A stretch of DNA of 64,000 nucleotides from CAZZKG01 sp964654825 (GTDB lineage: Bacteria; Gemmatimonadota; CAZMKB01), in NCBI GenBank assembly GCA_964654825.1, contig CAZZKG010000003.1:48328-112327 (forward strand), read 5' to 3'. Below, in pieces: positions 26,827 to 35,387 of the stretch; the first letter of the stretch is position 1; each line of letters begins with the position of its first letter. The notes below the pieces were generated by a model, which did no database searches, was not told the origin of the DNA, and saw only the letters and a list, made by a program, of their open reading frames with translations. The position numbers and the translations under genes were made by a program.

Positions 26827-26836
26827 CGGTGATCGT

Positions 26837-28933
26837 ATGACAGGATGGTTCGAAAGAAAAAGCGTTTATTTCGGCCTGGTACTCGTTCTTTCGGCGGGGA
26901 ACCTGACCGCCGATGAACATCATGACAGTAATGAGATTCCATGCTCCGACTGTCACACCATGCATTACGGTGACGTCACGTTCGACAGAGAACCGCTGCG
27001 CCCAGGAGGTCCTTTCGAGCACCTCCTGCTGGCGCCGGAGGACGAACTCTGCCTCAGTTGCCACGATGGTACAGATCCCTCCGCTCCGAACGTTGTCTCA
27101 GGAGAAGGGGCGGAGTTGTCCGGAGGGTGGTTCACGCTGGGATCCGGTTCTGATGAGAACGGACATACACTGGGAAGCCGCGAGCTTCCACCGGGGTCGA
27201 CACGCGACCGAGTCGATACGCGATTGCGATGCATCTCCTGCCACGATCCGCACGGGAATAAATATTACCGGAATCTACGCCCGGCTCCCGGGGGAGGGGA
27301 AGGACCCGGCCTGACATCCGGGAGAGAAACAGCCGGATCGAGTAACACGAGCGTGCTGATGCTGGATGCCTCGGGTGCCTCTAGGTATGCCCCGGAGAGT
27401 GTACGGTTTCATGGATCGTTACAGACGGGTCAGGGCGCGCACATTTCTGCATGGTGCGGGGGCTGTCACACCATGATGCACGGCGATGGAGGAGATCCGG
27501 AAATGGGTGGTTCGTTGTACGGGCACCGGGAAGCGAAGACTGTCTGGCTGCAGCATCCGGTAAAAGGTATCCCGATGTCTCTCTCCGTCAAAAACGGACA
27601 CGATGAGAACAGGGGCTGGTTCGAAGATTACGCTTCGAGACTCTCGGTTGCTTCTTCGGGAGAAGTCCCGGGCACTCCGGCTGCGAGCGACAACGAGATT
27701 ACATGCCTCACCTGCCACGCCGCCCACGGCAGCGGTTTTCGTTTCTCCCTCATTTACGACGACGCCGAAACAGTGCTCGAAAGAGACGGTCGGCGATTGA
27801 GTCAGAGCTGCCGGCAGTGCCACCGGTTCGGTCACGAGCCGTTTGAACACACTCTTCACGGTGATCCTGAGAACGGCGTCCAGAGGACAGGTTCACCCGA
27901 CGAGCGGGGTGAGTGCAGTCAATGTCACATTATGCATGGCGCGGTCGAGAGCGGTGTTACAGGCGGTGAGGCGTTCCCCTATCTCCTCTTTACCGAAAAC
28001 GGCAACAATCTCTGCTACGGAGGAGGCGATGCCGGAGGATGTCACCGTGACAGGCCGTTCAATTATCCGGCGCGGGAAAGCGATCGAATGCCGGAGTATG
28101 CGGATAATCCCGGTTACTTCGAGTTCAACAACGGCGCCGTTCGCATTCCCGGGGTCAACAAACGCAACCGCTGGCCCGGAGAGCAGGCCTACGAGAACCC
28201 TCTGACGTACAAAGGCGGGAAGTTGTTCTCCCCGCACGCATTCGATCAGGACATGCCGATAGTGGATGAATCCGGACAGGGGGCCTGCCGGAACTGCCAC
28301 GATCCTCACGAGGGTGATGGATCACATGATCTTCTGGTGATGGAATACGGTCCGGTGAGCGGTGCCGGTGAAATCAAAGCCCCGGCAGCGTACGATCTCT
28401 GCCTGGGCTGTCATTCGTTCGAGGGGCCGGTGGGTATGGACATCGAGAACAAATGGATCCGTGACTACTATGATTCATCGATCAACGAGGATCTGACCAC
28501 CGGCCACCAGATACGCTTCAATCCCCGTGTAGCCCTGTCATGGCCGAGCAACGTGGAGCTGGGGGACAAGTTGCCATGTTATGACTGTCACAACCCCCAC
28601 GGTTCCTGGGGAAATGATGGAACGAATCCGAACGGTTATCTGATCAGCGATGAGAGGCCGGATTGGAGCGGCCTGACCGACACTCTGGATGATCCAGGAC
28701 AGTCACGGAGATTCTGCCTCGGCTGCCACATCTCCTCTGATGGCGAAGCGGGTTCACGGTCAGTGGAAGGCATTATCATGAATACGATTTCGAGTCGAAA
28801 AGGCCACTTGTCCTCATCCGGGGCGTCGTGTCATACCTGTCATGGTGGTGATTATTCGACCTCCAACTCATTCAATGTGCATCACCCGGCTGGAGGTGCG
28901 GTTGCCATCGAGAAGGAAAAACAGATCCGTTAG
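26837..28933 (+). CDS. Secreted c-type cytochrome with 12 CxxCH sites and one CX8CH site
   Basis: 698 residues with a signal peptide. Canonical sites in order: CSDCH, CLSCH, CISCH, CGGCH, CLTCH, CRQCH, CSQCH, CRNCH, CLGCH, CYDCH, CLGCH, CHTCH. Between sites 7 and 8, 'CYGGGDAGGCH' (C393, C402, H403) is a possible haem site with eight residues between the cysteines. The first six sites match the hexahaem protein at 23890, including 'CHTMHYGD', 'DENGHTLG', 'WCGGCHTMMHGD' and 'CLTCHAAHG'; a second half has been added. It is probably periplasmic or cell-surface. The 3' end overlaps the barrel gene by 32 bp, a sign of tight coupling. Confidence 0.93.
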   Translation: MTGWFERKSVYFGLVLVLSAGNLTADEHHDSNEIPCSDCHTMHYGDVTFDREPLRPGGPFEHLLLAPEDELCLSCHDGTDPSAPNVVSGEGAELSGGWFTLGSGSDENGHTLGSRELPPGSTRDRVDTRLRCISCHDPHGNKYYRNLRPAPGGGEGPGLTSGRETAGSSNTSVLMLDASGASRYAPESVRFHGSLQTGQGAHISAWCGGCHTMMHGDGGDPEMGGSLYGHREAKTVWLQHPVKGIPMSLSVKNGHDENRGWFEDYASRLSVASSGEVPGTPAASDNEITCLTCHAAHGSGFRFSLIYDDAETVLERDGRRLSQSCRQCHRFGHEPFEHTLHGDPENGVQRTGSPDERGECSQCHIMHGAVESGVTGGEAFPYLLFTENGNNLCYGGGDAGGCHRDRPFNYPARESDRMPEYADNPGYFEFNNGAVRIPGVNKRNRWPGEQAYENPLTYKGGKLFSPHAFDQDMPIVDESGQGACRNCHDPHEGDGSHDLLVMEYGPVSGAGEIKAPAAYDLCLGCHSFEGPVGMDIENKWIRDYYDSSINEDLTTGHQIRFNPRVALSWPSNVELGDKLPCYDCHNPHGSWGNDGTNPNGYLISDERPDWSGLTDTLDDPGQSRRFCLGCHISSDGEAGSRSVEGIIMNTISSRKGHLSSSGASCHTCHGGDYSTSNSFNVHHPAGGAVAIEKEKQIR

Positions 28934-30563
28934 TACCGGGATCTGCCTGCTCTTCGCTCTGATCGCGGGATCGGGAGTATTAGGAAGAGCGAGCGGGCAG
29001 GCGAGATTGGGAGGAAGATTGAACCTGTTTTATCAGGAATCGAGGCTGGGAGACCTGTACTCCAGGAATTCCAACCAGAATCTGGATCTAACGATCTACG
29101 ATGATCTCTTTGCGAAGAACATGATTTCCCTGTCATATCTCATGGAACGAAAAACAGGATCCTCCCAGCCGCAGGATTTCCTGAGGCACAGGATCAGATC
29201 GACCATCACCGGCAGAGCCTTCGTCTTTACTTCCGAGTATTCACCCCCTCACACGCTGAGGGGGACAATCGGGGAAACTTCTCAGAAATCGGACAGGAAG
29301 AGATTCCTTCTGGGAGTGAATCCCGAGGATTACCCGGTATTCTCACTCTCCTACGACCGATCCGACCGCCACGGCGGAGCCGGCAATTTCAGAGTGGATT
29401 CTGTGAACGAGAACTCACTCGCTGCGACCAGTTATGACTACCGATTTGCCGGCGCACGCGCGACGTTCAGGGAGAGGAAGACCACCAACCACCTGGACAC
29501 GGGTCTCAACCGAAGATTGAGTGAAGGCACCGGCGGCGTGACACTGGAAAGCAGGCTTGGCCCAATCGGGAGTTTCATGGCCAGCTATGACGGTCTGCTC
29601 TCAAAGGAAAAATTTGGGGGGAGGGACAGGGCCCGCGTGAGAATCGACAATGTGCGGGGACTCTTCTCTTCGAATCCTGCCAGGTGGCTCACTCTCTCGG
29701 CCAACTTCCTCGGGTCAATCATTGACAGGGAAAACGAGACCGCCAACAGGACTCTATCGCAGGAGCTCTATACCGCGGCAACGTATCAGCCGAGGGAATA
29801 CCTTCAGTTCCAGTTTGCGAGAGACATCAGGGAAACAGAAGAAGACGGCACGACGACACTCTCGGATTATGCGAGGGCCCAGAGTACGATTCAGGGTTAT
29901 CTGAGGGACGGCATCCGGGGCAGAGCGTCGATCCAGAGGACATTCGTCATCAAAAGTGAAGAGGGAGCATTTCCGTCGAACGGTTATTTTTTCAACCTGG
30001 ACACCGACTTGATGCCCGGAGCGATACTGGCATTCGATCTCAATGTGACGAAGAGCGAGAATCCCAATGCACAGATCGGCACCTACCAGGTCAGAAAAGT
30101 GGTTGATCTGAGAGGCTTCCCGAGATCCGACCTGTCGATCAATTTCGCGTACCGGACCCTCCAGTTCGGCAACTCTCTCGATCTGCTCGGTTCGAAGACG
30201 TACGATGTCGAATTAGATCTGAACTACCGGCCGAAACCGAGATTTTCAACAATTCTCACCCTCACCCGGAGCGTCGACAGGCGTGTGCTCGGTGGAGCGG
30301 GGTTGTTTCTGAGCTCCACGACGACATATTCACTGGCCGGTGGAAGTCACCTGAGCTTCATTTACATCCGCCGCGATGTGAGCGGTGCTATTATCCAGAC
30401 TCCCGGCGTCAGTGCGCAGGGTACCTATCCCAATAACTATCTCCTCGAACTGGTGATCCTGATGGCACGGCAGACGAGGCTCAGCGTGAAATATGATATC
30501 AGGGATCTCTCCCAGGGCAGCATCAGCACCGTGCTGGGAATAACTTTCATCAAGAGGTTTTAA
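28902..30563 (+). CDS. Outer-membrane beta-barrel, porin-like partner of the cytochromes
   Basis: 553 residues. The TTG at 28902 is chosen because GGAGG lies 5 bp upstream and it gives a clean Sec signal (PSRRKNRSVSTG then ICLLFALIAGSGVLG). The frame continues back to 28842, but that N-terminus is not signal-like. The mature part is rich in alternating strands ending in aromatic residues, many Arg/Asp/Tyr, and the chain ends 'ITFIKRF' with C-terminal Phe, the outer-membrane barrel signature. The size would suit a barrel of about 20-28 strands. Sequence similarity to MtrB/PioB was not recognised; the role as a sheath for cytochromes is inferred from its place between cytochrome genes. Confidence 0.75.
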   Translation: MPSRRKNRSVSTGICLLFALIAGSGVLGRASGQARLGGRLNLFYQESRLGDLYSRNSNQNLDLTIYDDLFAKNMISLSYLMERKTGSSQPQDFLRHRIRSTITGRAFVFTSEYSPPHTLRGTIGETSQKSDRKRFLLGVNPEDYPVFSLSYDRSDRHGGAGNFRVDSVNENSLAATSYDYRFAGARATFRERKTTNHLDTGLNRRLSEGTGGVTLESRLGPIGSFMASYDGLLSKEKFGGRDRARVRIDNVRGLFSSNPARWLTLSANFLGSIIDRENETANRTLSQELYTAATYQPREYLQFQFARDIRETEEDGTTTLSDYARAQSTIQGYLRDGIRGRASIQRTFVIKSEEGAFPSNGYFFNLDTDLMPGAILAFDLNVTKSENPNAQIGTYQVRKVVDLRGFPRSDLSINFAYRTLQFGNSLDLLGSKTYDVELDLNYRPKPRFSTILTLTRSVDRRVLGGAGLFLSSTTTYSLAGGSHLSFIYIRRDVSGAIIQTPGVSAQGTYPNNYLLELVILMARQTRLSVKYDIRDLSQGSISTVLGITFIKRF

Positions 30564-31162
30564 TGGAGAGAATATTTTCGAAAATCGATTTGAGAGGCCT
30601 GAAAGTTGCAGTTTTTCTTGTACTTATCCTGTCAGTACAGCAGTGTGGAGGTCCCCGGAGGTTCGTGCACCCCGAGGCCGATGTCTCGTACTACGAGCGG
30701 CTTGGCCTGCTGTCGTTCGAGAACCTCGCCACTGACCGGGTCGCAGGTGAAAAAGTCACCAACGCGTTCCTCACGGAACTGTTGATCTCGAAGCGGTTCG
30801 AGGTCGTGGAGCCAGGCAGGGTCAACAGGGCCTCGAGAGAGCTCGGGCTTCCTTCTCCACTCATAGGCGGCGAGCTCACGCCCGAGGAGGTCAAGGAACT
30901 GGGTGAGCAACTCGGGGTCGAGGCGCTTTTGAGGGGTGTGGTTCGTGAATATGAGATGGTACGCATCGGGCAGACACAGTACCCGCTGGTCACCCTCGAC
31001 ATCGAATTGCTGGACGTAGCGACCGGGACCACCGTCTGGGTTATCAGTCATACGAAAAAGGGAGGTCCCAACCTGCCCTTCGTCAGTGTTGGAGAAACGT
31101 TCACCCTTGGAGAACTGTTGCAGGAAATATGTCACGATATCGTATCGAAAATCCCGAAATAA
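30563..31162 (+). CDS. CsgG/LpoB-like lipoprotein
   Basis: 199 residues, start overlapping the barrel gene stop (TAATG). A lipobox 'LSVQQC' follows the hydrophobic 'VAVFLVLIL', so the mature protein should be lipidated. The body resembles the CsgG/LpoB/GNA1162-type fold: 'YERLGLLSFENLATDRVAGEKV' (key: LGLLSFENLA), 'RFEVVEPGRV', 'LGVEALLRGVVREYE', then 'VTLDIELLDVATGTTVWV'. The next gene is a paralogue. Likely an outer-membrane-anchored assembly or secretion factor; no direct function can be assigned. Confidence 0.8.
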   Translation: MERIFSKIDLRGLKVAVFLVLILSVQQCGGPRRFVHPEADVSYYERLGLLSFENLATDRVAGEKVTNAFLTELLISKRFEVVEPGRVNRASRELGLPSPLIGGELTPEEVKELGEQLGVEALLRGVVREYEMVRIGQTQYPLVTLDIELLDVATGTTVWVISHTKKGGPNLPFVSVGETFTLGELLQEICHDIVSKIPK

Positions 31163-31758
31163 GACGAATCAGGTACCCGATCCTGATCTTCGCGCTCCTC
31201 TTGTTGATCTGTTCCGGTTGCGGACCGACACCGCGGACTTACCTGAACGATGATATCAATACACTTCAGGGGTACCGTGTAGCGCTCTTGCCACTCGACA
31301 ACCTTAGTGGAGTGGACGGTGCCACCGAGAAGATCGATGAGCTTCTTCTCGTCGAGCTGCTGAGGACCGGCTCTTTCCAGGTCATCGAACCCGGGGAAGT
31401 CGAAAGGGTGCTCCTGGAACTGAGGATCCGGAGGACCTCCGAGCTTTCTCTGGAAGATATGACTGCGGTCTCCCAGCGGTTGAATGCGGATGCTCTCCTT
31501 GTGGGGTCGGTGCTCGAATACGGTAGAAAAGAATCGAGATCAATCGGCGGTGGACAGGTCCCCAGTATCACCATTGTACTCAGACTGGTGGATGTCAAAA
31601 ACGGACAGGTCCGGTGGGCGTCCTCACACTCGAGGACCGGTGATGATGCGGAAAAGGTGTTTGGGATCGGGAGGATCAGGGATCACAGCAGACTCAGTAG
31701 AGAGATCGTCAAAGAGATGCTCGAATCATTAGAGCTGACAGTATCGGCACAGAAATGA
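31129..31758 (+). CDS. CsgG/LpoB-like lipoprotein, paralogue of upstream gene
   Basis: 209 residues, overlapping the upstream gene by 34 bp. Lipobox 'LLICSGC' after 'RYPILIFALLLLIC'. The body repeats the pattern of its neighbour: 'YRVALLPLDNLSG', 'SFQVIEPGEVERVLLEL', 'LNADALLVGSVLEYG', 'PSITIVLRLVDVKNGQVRWASSH'. Two such lipoproteins next to a barrel gene suggest a hetero-oligomer at the outer membrane, which is inference. The stop overlaps the following start (ATGA). Confidence 0.8.
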   Translation: MSRYRIENPEIRRIRYPILIFALLLLICSGCGPTPRTYLNDDINTLQGYRVALLPLDNLSGVDGATEKIDELLLVELLRTGSFQVIEPGEVERVLLELRIRRTSELSLEDMTAVSQRLNADALLVGSVLEYGRKESRSIGGGQVPSITIVLRLVDVKNGQVRWASSHSRTGDDAEKVFGIGRIRDHSRLSREIVKEMLESLELTVSAQK

Positions 31759-32225
31759 GGGTTGTTACTATGTCCAGGTTCGTGATGATTGTTTTCCTTC
31801 TCTGTTTGACAACAATGACGGGGTATTCGGATGTGCTGAGTGAAGAGACACCCCCCGCTGACCCCGGGTCGATTACCCTTCTGGCGAAGCACCGGCTCTA
31901 CCCCGATTTTTCCGAACAACACACCGTCGCCATGAACCAGAGATTCGCCATATCCGATGAGGGGTACGAAGCGGTCATCACCAGGTATCTCCCTGATTTC
32001 GCCATCCAGATCACCGATGAGGGGAAGAAGATATTCTCCAAATCGACAGAGGCCAACAATCCGGCATTCTGGATCGTCGTGTACAAGGACAGTGCGGCGG
32101 TAGACAGTGTGTGGGCGTTTTCTGTCAGGGGAGCGCCTCATTTTTCGAGGAATTCATTCATATATTTCGAGATCCTCGAGTTCGATTCAGGGGACACCTC
32201 TGGTGAAACGGAGGAGGGGCAATGA
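31755..32225 (+). CDS. Small exported protein of unknown function
   Basis: 156 residues with an N-terminal signal (SRFVMIVFLLCLTTMTGYS). No family recognised. The mature part is beta-rich: 'QRFAISDEGYEAVITRYLPDFAIQ', 'AFWIVVYKDSAAVDSVWAF' and 'SFIYFEILEFD' (short key: GAPHFSRNSFIYFEI). It has no haem motif and only one cysteine, which lies in the signal peptide. It overlaps both neighbours by 4 bp (ATGA at each end), locking it between the lipoproteins and the 42-haem cytochrome. It may be an accessory of that cytochrome. Confidence 0.75.
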   Translation: MRVVTMSRFVMIVFLLCLTTMTGYSDVLSEETPPADPGSITLLAKHRLYPDFSEQHTVAMNQRFAISDEGYEAVITRYLPDFAIQITDEGKKIFSKSTEANNPAFWIVVYKDSAAVDSVWAFSVRGAPHFSRNSFIYFEILEFDSGDTSGETEEGQ

Positions 32226-35200
32226 GGAGAACGGGTTTCATTTTTGCAGTCATATTCTTCTCTCTCGCAGTTCTGATTCTTGCAGGGTCTCTCGAGGGCC
32301 GTAAAAAATGTTATGACTGTCACAAAGAAAAGAAGAGTGAGTTTCTGTCGCATCCGAACGTCCACAAACCCGTGAAGAATGAGGACTGCGAAGATTGCCA
32401 TCGAAGGCACGGTTTCGCCCAGACCCTTCTGCTCAAACGTGAGGGCAGGGCGTTGTGCACGGAGTGCCATCCGGGCATCGAAGATGAATTGAGCAAGAAT
32501 GTGATACACGATCCGCTCGAGACCGGCCAGTGCAATGCATGTCATGATCCCCATGCCTCTGACGCGGATGCTCTCGTCCGAAGTGAGGATATCGCCGGTC
32601 TCTGTTTTACGTGCCATACCGAACTCGGATCGCCACCCGAGGGTAGCCGGATCCACAAACCCTTCGAGGAAGGTCGGTGCATGGATTGTCATCAACCACA
32701 TTCCTCCGATGCCGAAGGACTGCTGGTCCAGGATGAGCCACAGCTCTGCTACGGCTGTCACGAAGAGGAGAAGATACTTAAAAAACAAGGCCACTCTATT
32801 CTCGCGGCCGGGATCGCCACCTGTACCGATTGTCACTCTCCTCATTTCTCACCGGTTAAATCATTGATCGACACTCACGCCCACGAGCCGTTCCGTAATT
32901 CGGAATGCGATATATGTCATATCGAAGAGGGAGGAAAATTCTCTTCCGAACTCGTGGAGGAAGTCCCCGGCCTCTGTATGATGTGTCACGATACCATCTC
33001 GGAGAAGATCGGACTGGCCGTACCTCATGCTCCGGTCGCATCAGGTGAATGTCTCATGTGCCATAATCCGCACAGGAGTGACAGAGAGAAGCTGCTCACC
33101 GACAACCAGAAGATGCTCTGTGCAGAATGTCATGAAGAGGCTGCCGGGAGAGGAGGCGCACAATCGGTACACGATCCTTTCGAGACGGGCAATTGTACCG
33201 GATGCCACGATCCTCACGGCTCCGACAACCAGGCTCTTCTCGATACATCCGGCAGGGAACTCTGTTCCACGTGTCATGCCGACCTTGTGGAGAAGCTGGA
33301 TTCGGCACCACACAGTCATCCGCCGGCATCGGATCCGGGTTGTGAACACTGTCACCAACCGCATGACTCGAAGATGAAGCACCTTCTCACCGATTATCCA
33401 AAAAACCTCTGTTTCGAGTGTCACGAAGATGCGAGAGCTCAGGGGAGATTTTCCCTTCAGCATGTGCCCTTCGACGGGGGTGATTGTGGGGCATGTCACG
33501 AGCCTCACGCCTCCGAACAGGACGTTATGCTCAGACGGTCTCCCGAGGAATTATGCATCACGTGCCACGCCGACATAGCGGCAAGGGTGAATGCGACTCA
33601 TCCACATCCTCCTGTGATGGAAGGGGCCTGCCTGAGCTGTCATGTCCCTCATGCCGCTCAGGGTGATGAGCTTCTCGTCTCGGGCCAGAGTGAGATATGC
33701 GGCACCTGTCATGACATGGGGCTGGAAGGAATAAGCCACGTTCATGGGGCGCTCGAGGAAGGGAAGTGCAGCGGCTGTCATGATCCTCACGGCGGTGAAA
33801 CAGAGCATTTCCTGAAAGCCGAGGGGAAAGAGCTGTGTTACAGCTGTCACTCCGAATTCCGGAAAAAGGAAGAGGACCCAATCGTACATCAACCGGTGAA
33901 AGACGGGGAGTGTAATAAATGTCATCTTCCTCACGGTTCTACGGTGAAATGGAATCTTGTTGATGAGGTCTCAGCCCTGTGCGGCAACTGCCATGATTTG
34001 AGCGACGAAGGAGCCGGGATGGCACACAGGGATCTGGATATGGAATCCTCCACCTGTACATCCTGTCATGATCCCCACAGTTCCGAGAAGGAGGGGCTTA
34101 TTGCAAGGAATGTTCACGAACCATTCGAATCCGGTGTGTGTGAAGCCTGCCACGAATTCGACCCTGCTACGGGTCAGGCCGCGCTCACCGATGATCAGGT
34201 CGAGATCTGCACTGACTGTCACGAAGACATCCTCACCGGCACTCATATCCACAACGCAATCGAAGATGTCGGTTGTACGGCTTGCCACAGCCCACACGCT
34301 TCATCGAGGGATTTCCTCCTGATCGACAACAGAAATTCCATATGCATAGAGTGCCATCCCGATCACTCGGCAGATCAGGAGTTCACATCGAGTCATCCCA
34401 TGATCACCCGCGGTGAGTGTGAGACATGTCACGTACCTCATTCCGCAGACAATAACAAATTACTCGTGTCGAATCAGCCGGGTCTCTGTTTCGAATGCCA
34501 CGCGAGTGTCGAAGCTGATAAGAACTACAACATGCATGCCCCGTTCGCCGGAGGTATGTGCACGGATTGTCACAGTCCGCACACCTCTCAATCAGTGAAA
34601 CTTCTGACTAATGACGTTCCCGGTCTCTGCCTGTCATGTCATGGAGGAGATATCCCTGGCCTCAGGAGAAAACACGGCGGTCACCATGTCGATGGGGGCA
34701 ACTGCGCAGTGTGTCATGATGCTCACTGGACTCCGCCCGGTTCACAGTCGCTACTCTATCCGGTGGTTCATGAACCTCTCAATTCCGGATGTGACGTGTG
34801 TCATCCGAGGGGTATCCTCGCCGGGACGGAGAAGCCGGAAGACCTGTGCCTCGGCTGCCATGACAGAATCGTAGAAGATACCGACAGATACGTGCATCAG
34901 GCTTTGCAGAAGAGAGGGGGGTGCACGAACTGCCATAATCCACACCGGGGGTACGGGAAGGAATTACTGAAAAAGGAAGGTGATGATATCTGCTTCACCT
35001 GCCACGATGAAAAAAGTAAAACCGGAAGAAGAGTTGTACATGAACCAGTTCCTGACGGATGTCTCAATTGTCATTCAGCACACAGTGCGGGTGAAGAGTT
35101 CCTGCTCCCGTCGCCTGTGAACGAGCTCTGTGGTACCTGCCACGAGGCGGAGCTCCAGATGCACAGCCATCCGTCGGGAGGGAGTGCGAAGGATCCGAGG

Positions 35201-35329
35201 ACCGGGGAAGCGCTCACCTGTGCGAGCTGTCATGACGCTCACTCGAGTGATGTGCAGACCCTGCTCCGTGCTGATCCGAAAAAGGAGCTGTGTCTGGGAT
35301 GTCACTACCTGGATAAAAATTTTCAGTAA
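32222..35329 (+). CDS. Giant c-type cytochrome with 42 CxxCH haem sites
   Basis: 1035 residues; my hand count gives 42 CxxCH motifs, about one haem per 25 residues. A signal anchor (FIFAVIFFSLAVLILAGS) is followed almost at once by the first site, CYDCH. The chain is built from about 20 'doubled CxxCH' units: a site of the form 'CxxCH.PH.S....LL', then about 10-15 residues on 'LCxxCH', then 'H.P...G.C'. The extra His in the C..CH.PH units are candidate axial ligands. No enzyme domain is visible, so it is probably an electron wire in the periplasm or on the surface. It has no C-terminal sorting tail. Last gene of the run of overlapping genes. Confidence 0.95.
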   Translation: MRRTGFIFAVIFFSLAVLILAGSLEGRKKCYDCHKEKKSEFLSHPNVHKPVKNEDCEDCHRRHGFAQTLLLKREGRALCTECHPGIEDELSKNVIHDPLETGQCNACHDPHASDADALVRSEDIAGLCFTCHTELGSPPEGSRIHKPFEEGRCMDCHQPHSSDAEGLLVQDEPQLCYGCHEEEKILKKQGHSILAAGIATCTDCHSPHFSPVKSLIDTHAHEPFRNSECDICHIEEGGKFSSELVEEVPGLCMMCHDTISEKIGLAVPHAPVASGECLMCHNPHRSDREKLLTDNQKMLCAECHEEAAGRGGAQSVHDPFETGNCTGCHDPHGSDNQALLDTSGRELCSTCHADLVEKLDSAPHSHPPASDPGCEHCHQPHDSKMKHLLTDYPKNLCFECHEDARAQGRFSLQHVPFDGGDCGACHEPHASEQDVMLRRSPEELCITCHADIAARVNATHPHPPVMEGACLSCHVPHAAQGDELLVSGQSEICGTCHDMGLEGISHVHGALEEGKCSGCHDPHGGETEHFLKAEGKELCYSCHSEFRKKEEDPIVHQPVKDGECNKCHLPHGSTVKWNLVDEVSALCGNCHDLSDEGAGMAHRDLDMESSTCTSCHDPHSSEKEGLIARNVHEPFESGVCEACHEFDPATGQAALTDDQVEICTDCHEDILTGTHIHNAIEDVGCTACHSPHASSRDFLLIDNRNSICIECHPDHSADQEFTSSHPMITRGECETCHVPHSADNNKLLVSNQPGLCFECHASVEADKNYNMHAPFAGGMCTDCHSPHTSQSVKLLTNDVPGLCLSCHGGDIPGLRRKHGGHHVDGGNCAVCHDAHWTPPGSQSLLYPVVHEPLNSGCDVCHPRGILAGTEKPEDLCLGCHDRIVEDTDRYVHQALQKRGGCTNCHNPHRGYGKELLKKEGDDICFTCHDEKSKTGRRVVHEPVPDGCLNCHSAHSAGEEFLLPSPVNELCGTCHEAELQMHSHPSGGSAKDPRTGEALTCASCHDAHSSDVQTLLRADPKKELCLGCHYLDKNFQ

Positions 35330-35387
35330 ACCGTTCTATCAGAGGAAAGAGTTTAACGAAACAGGGGGAGTAAGGAGAGAAGTCTGG

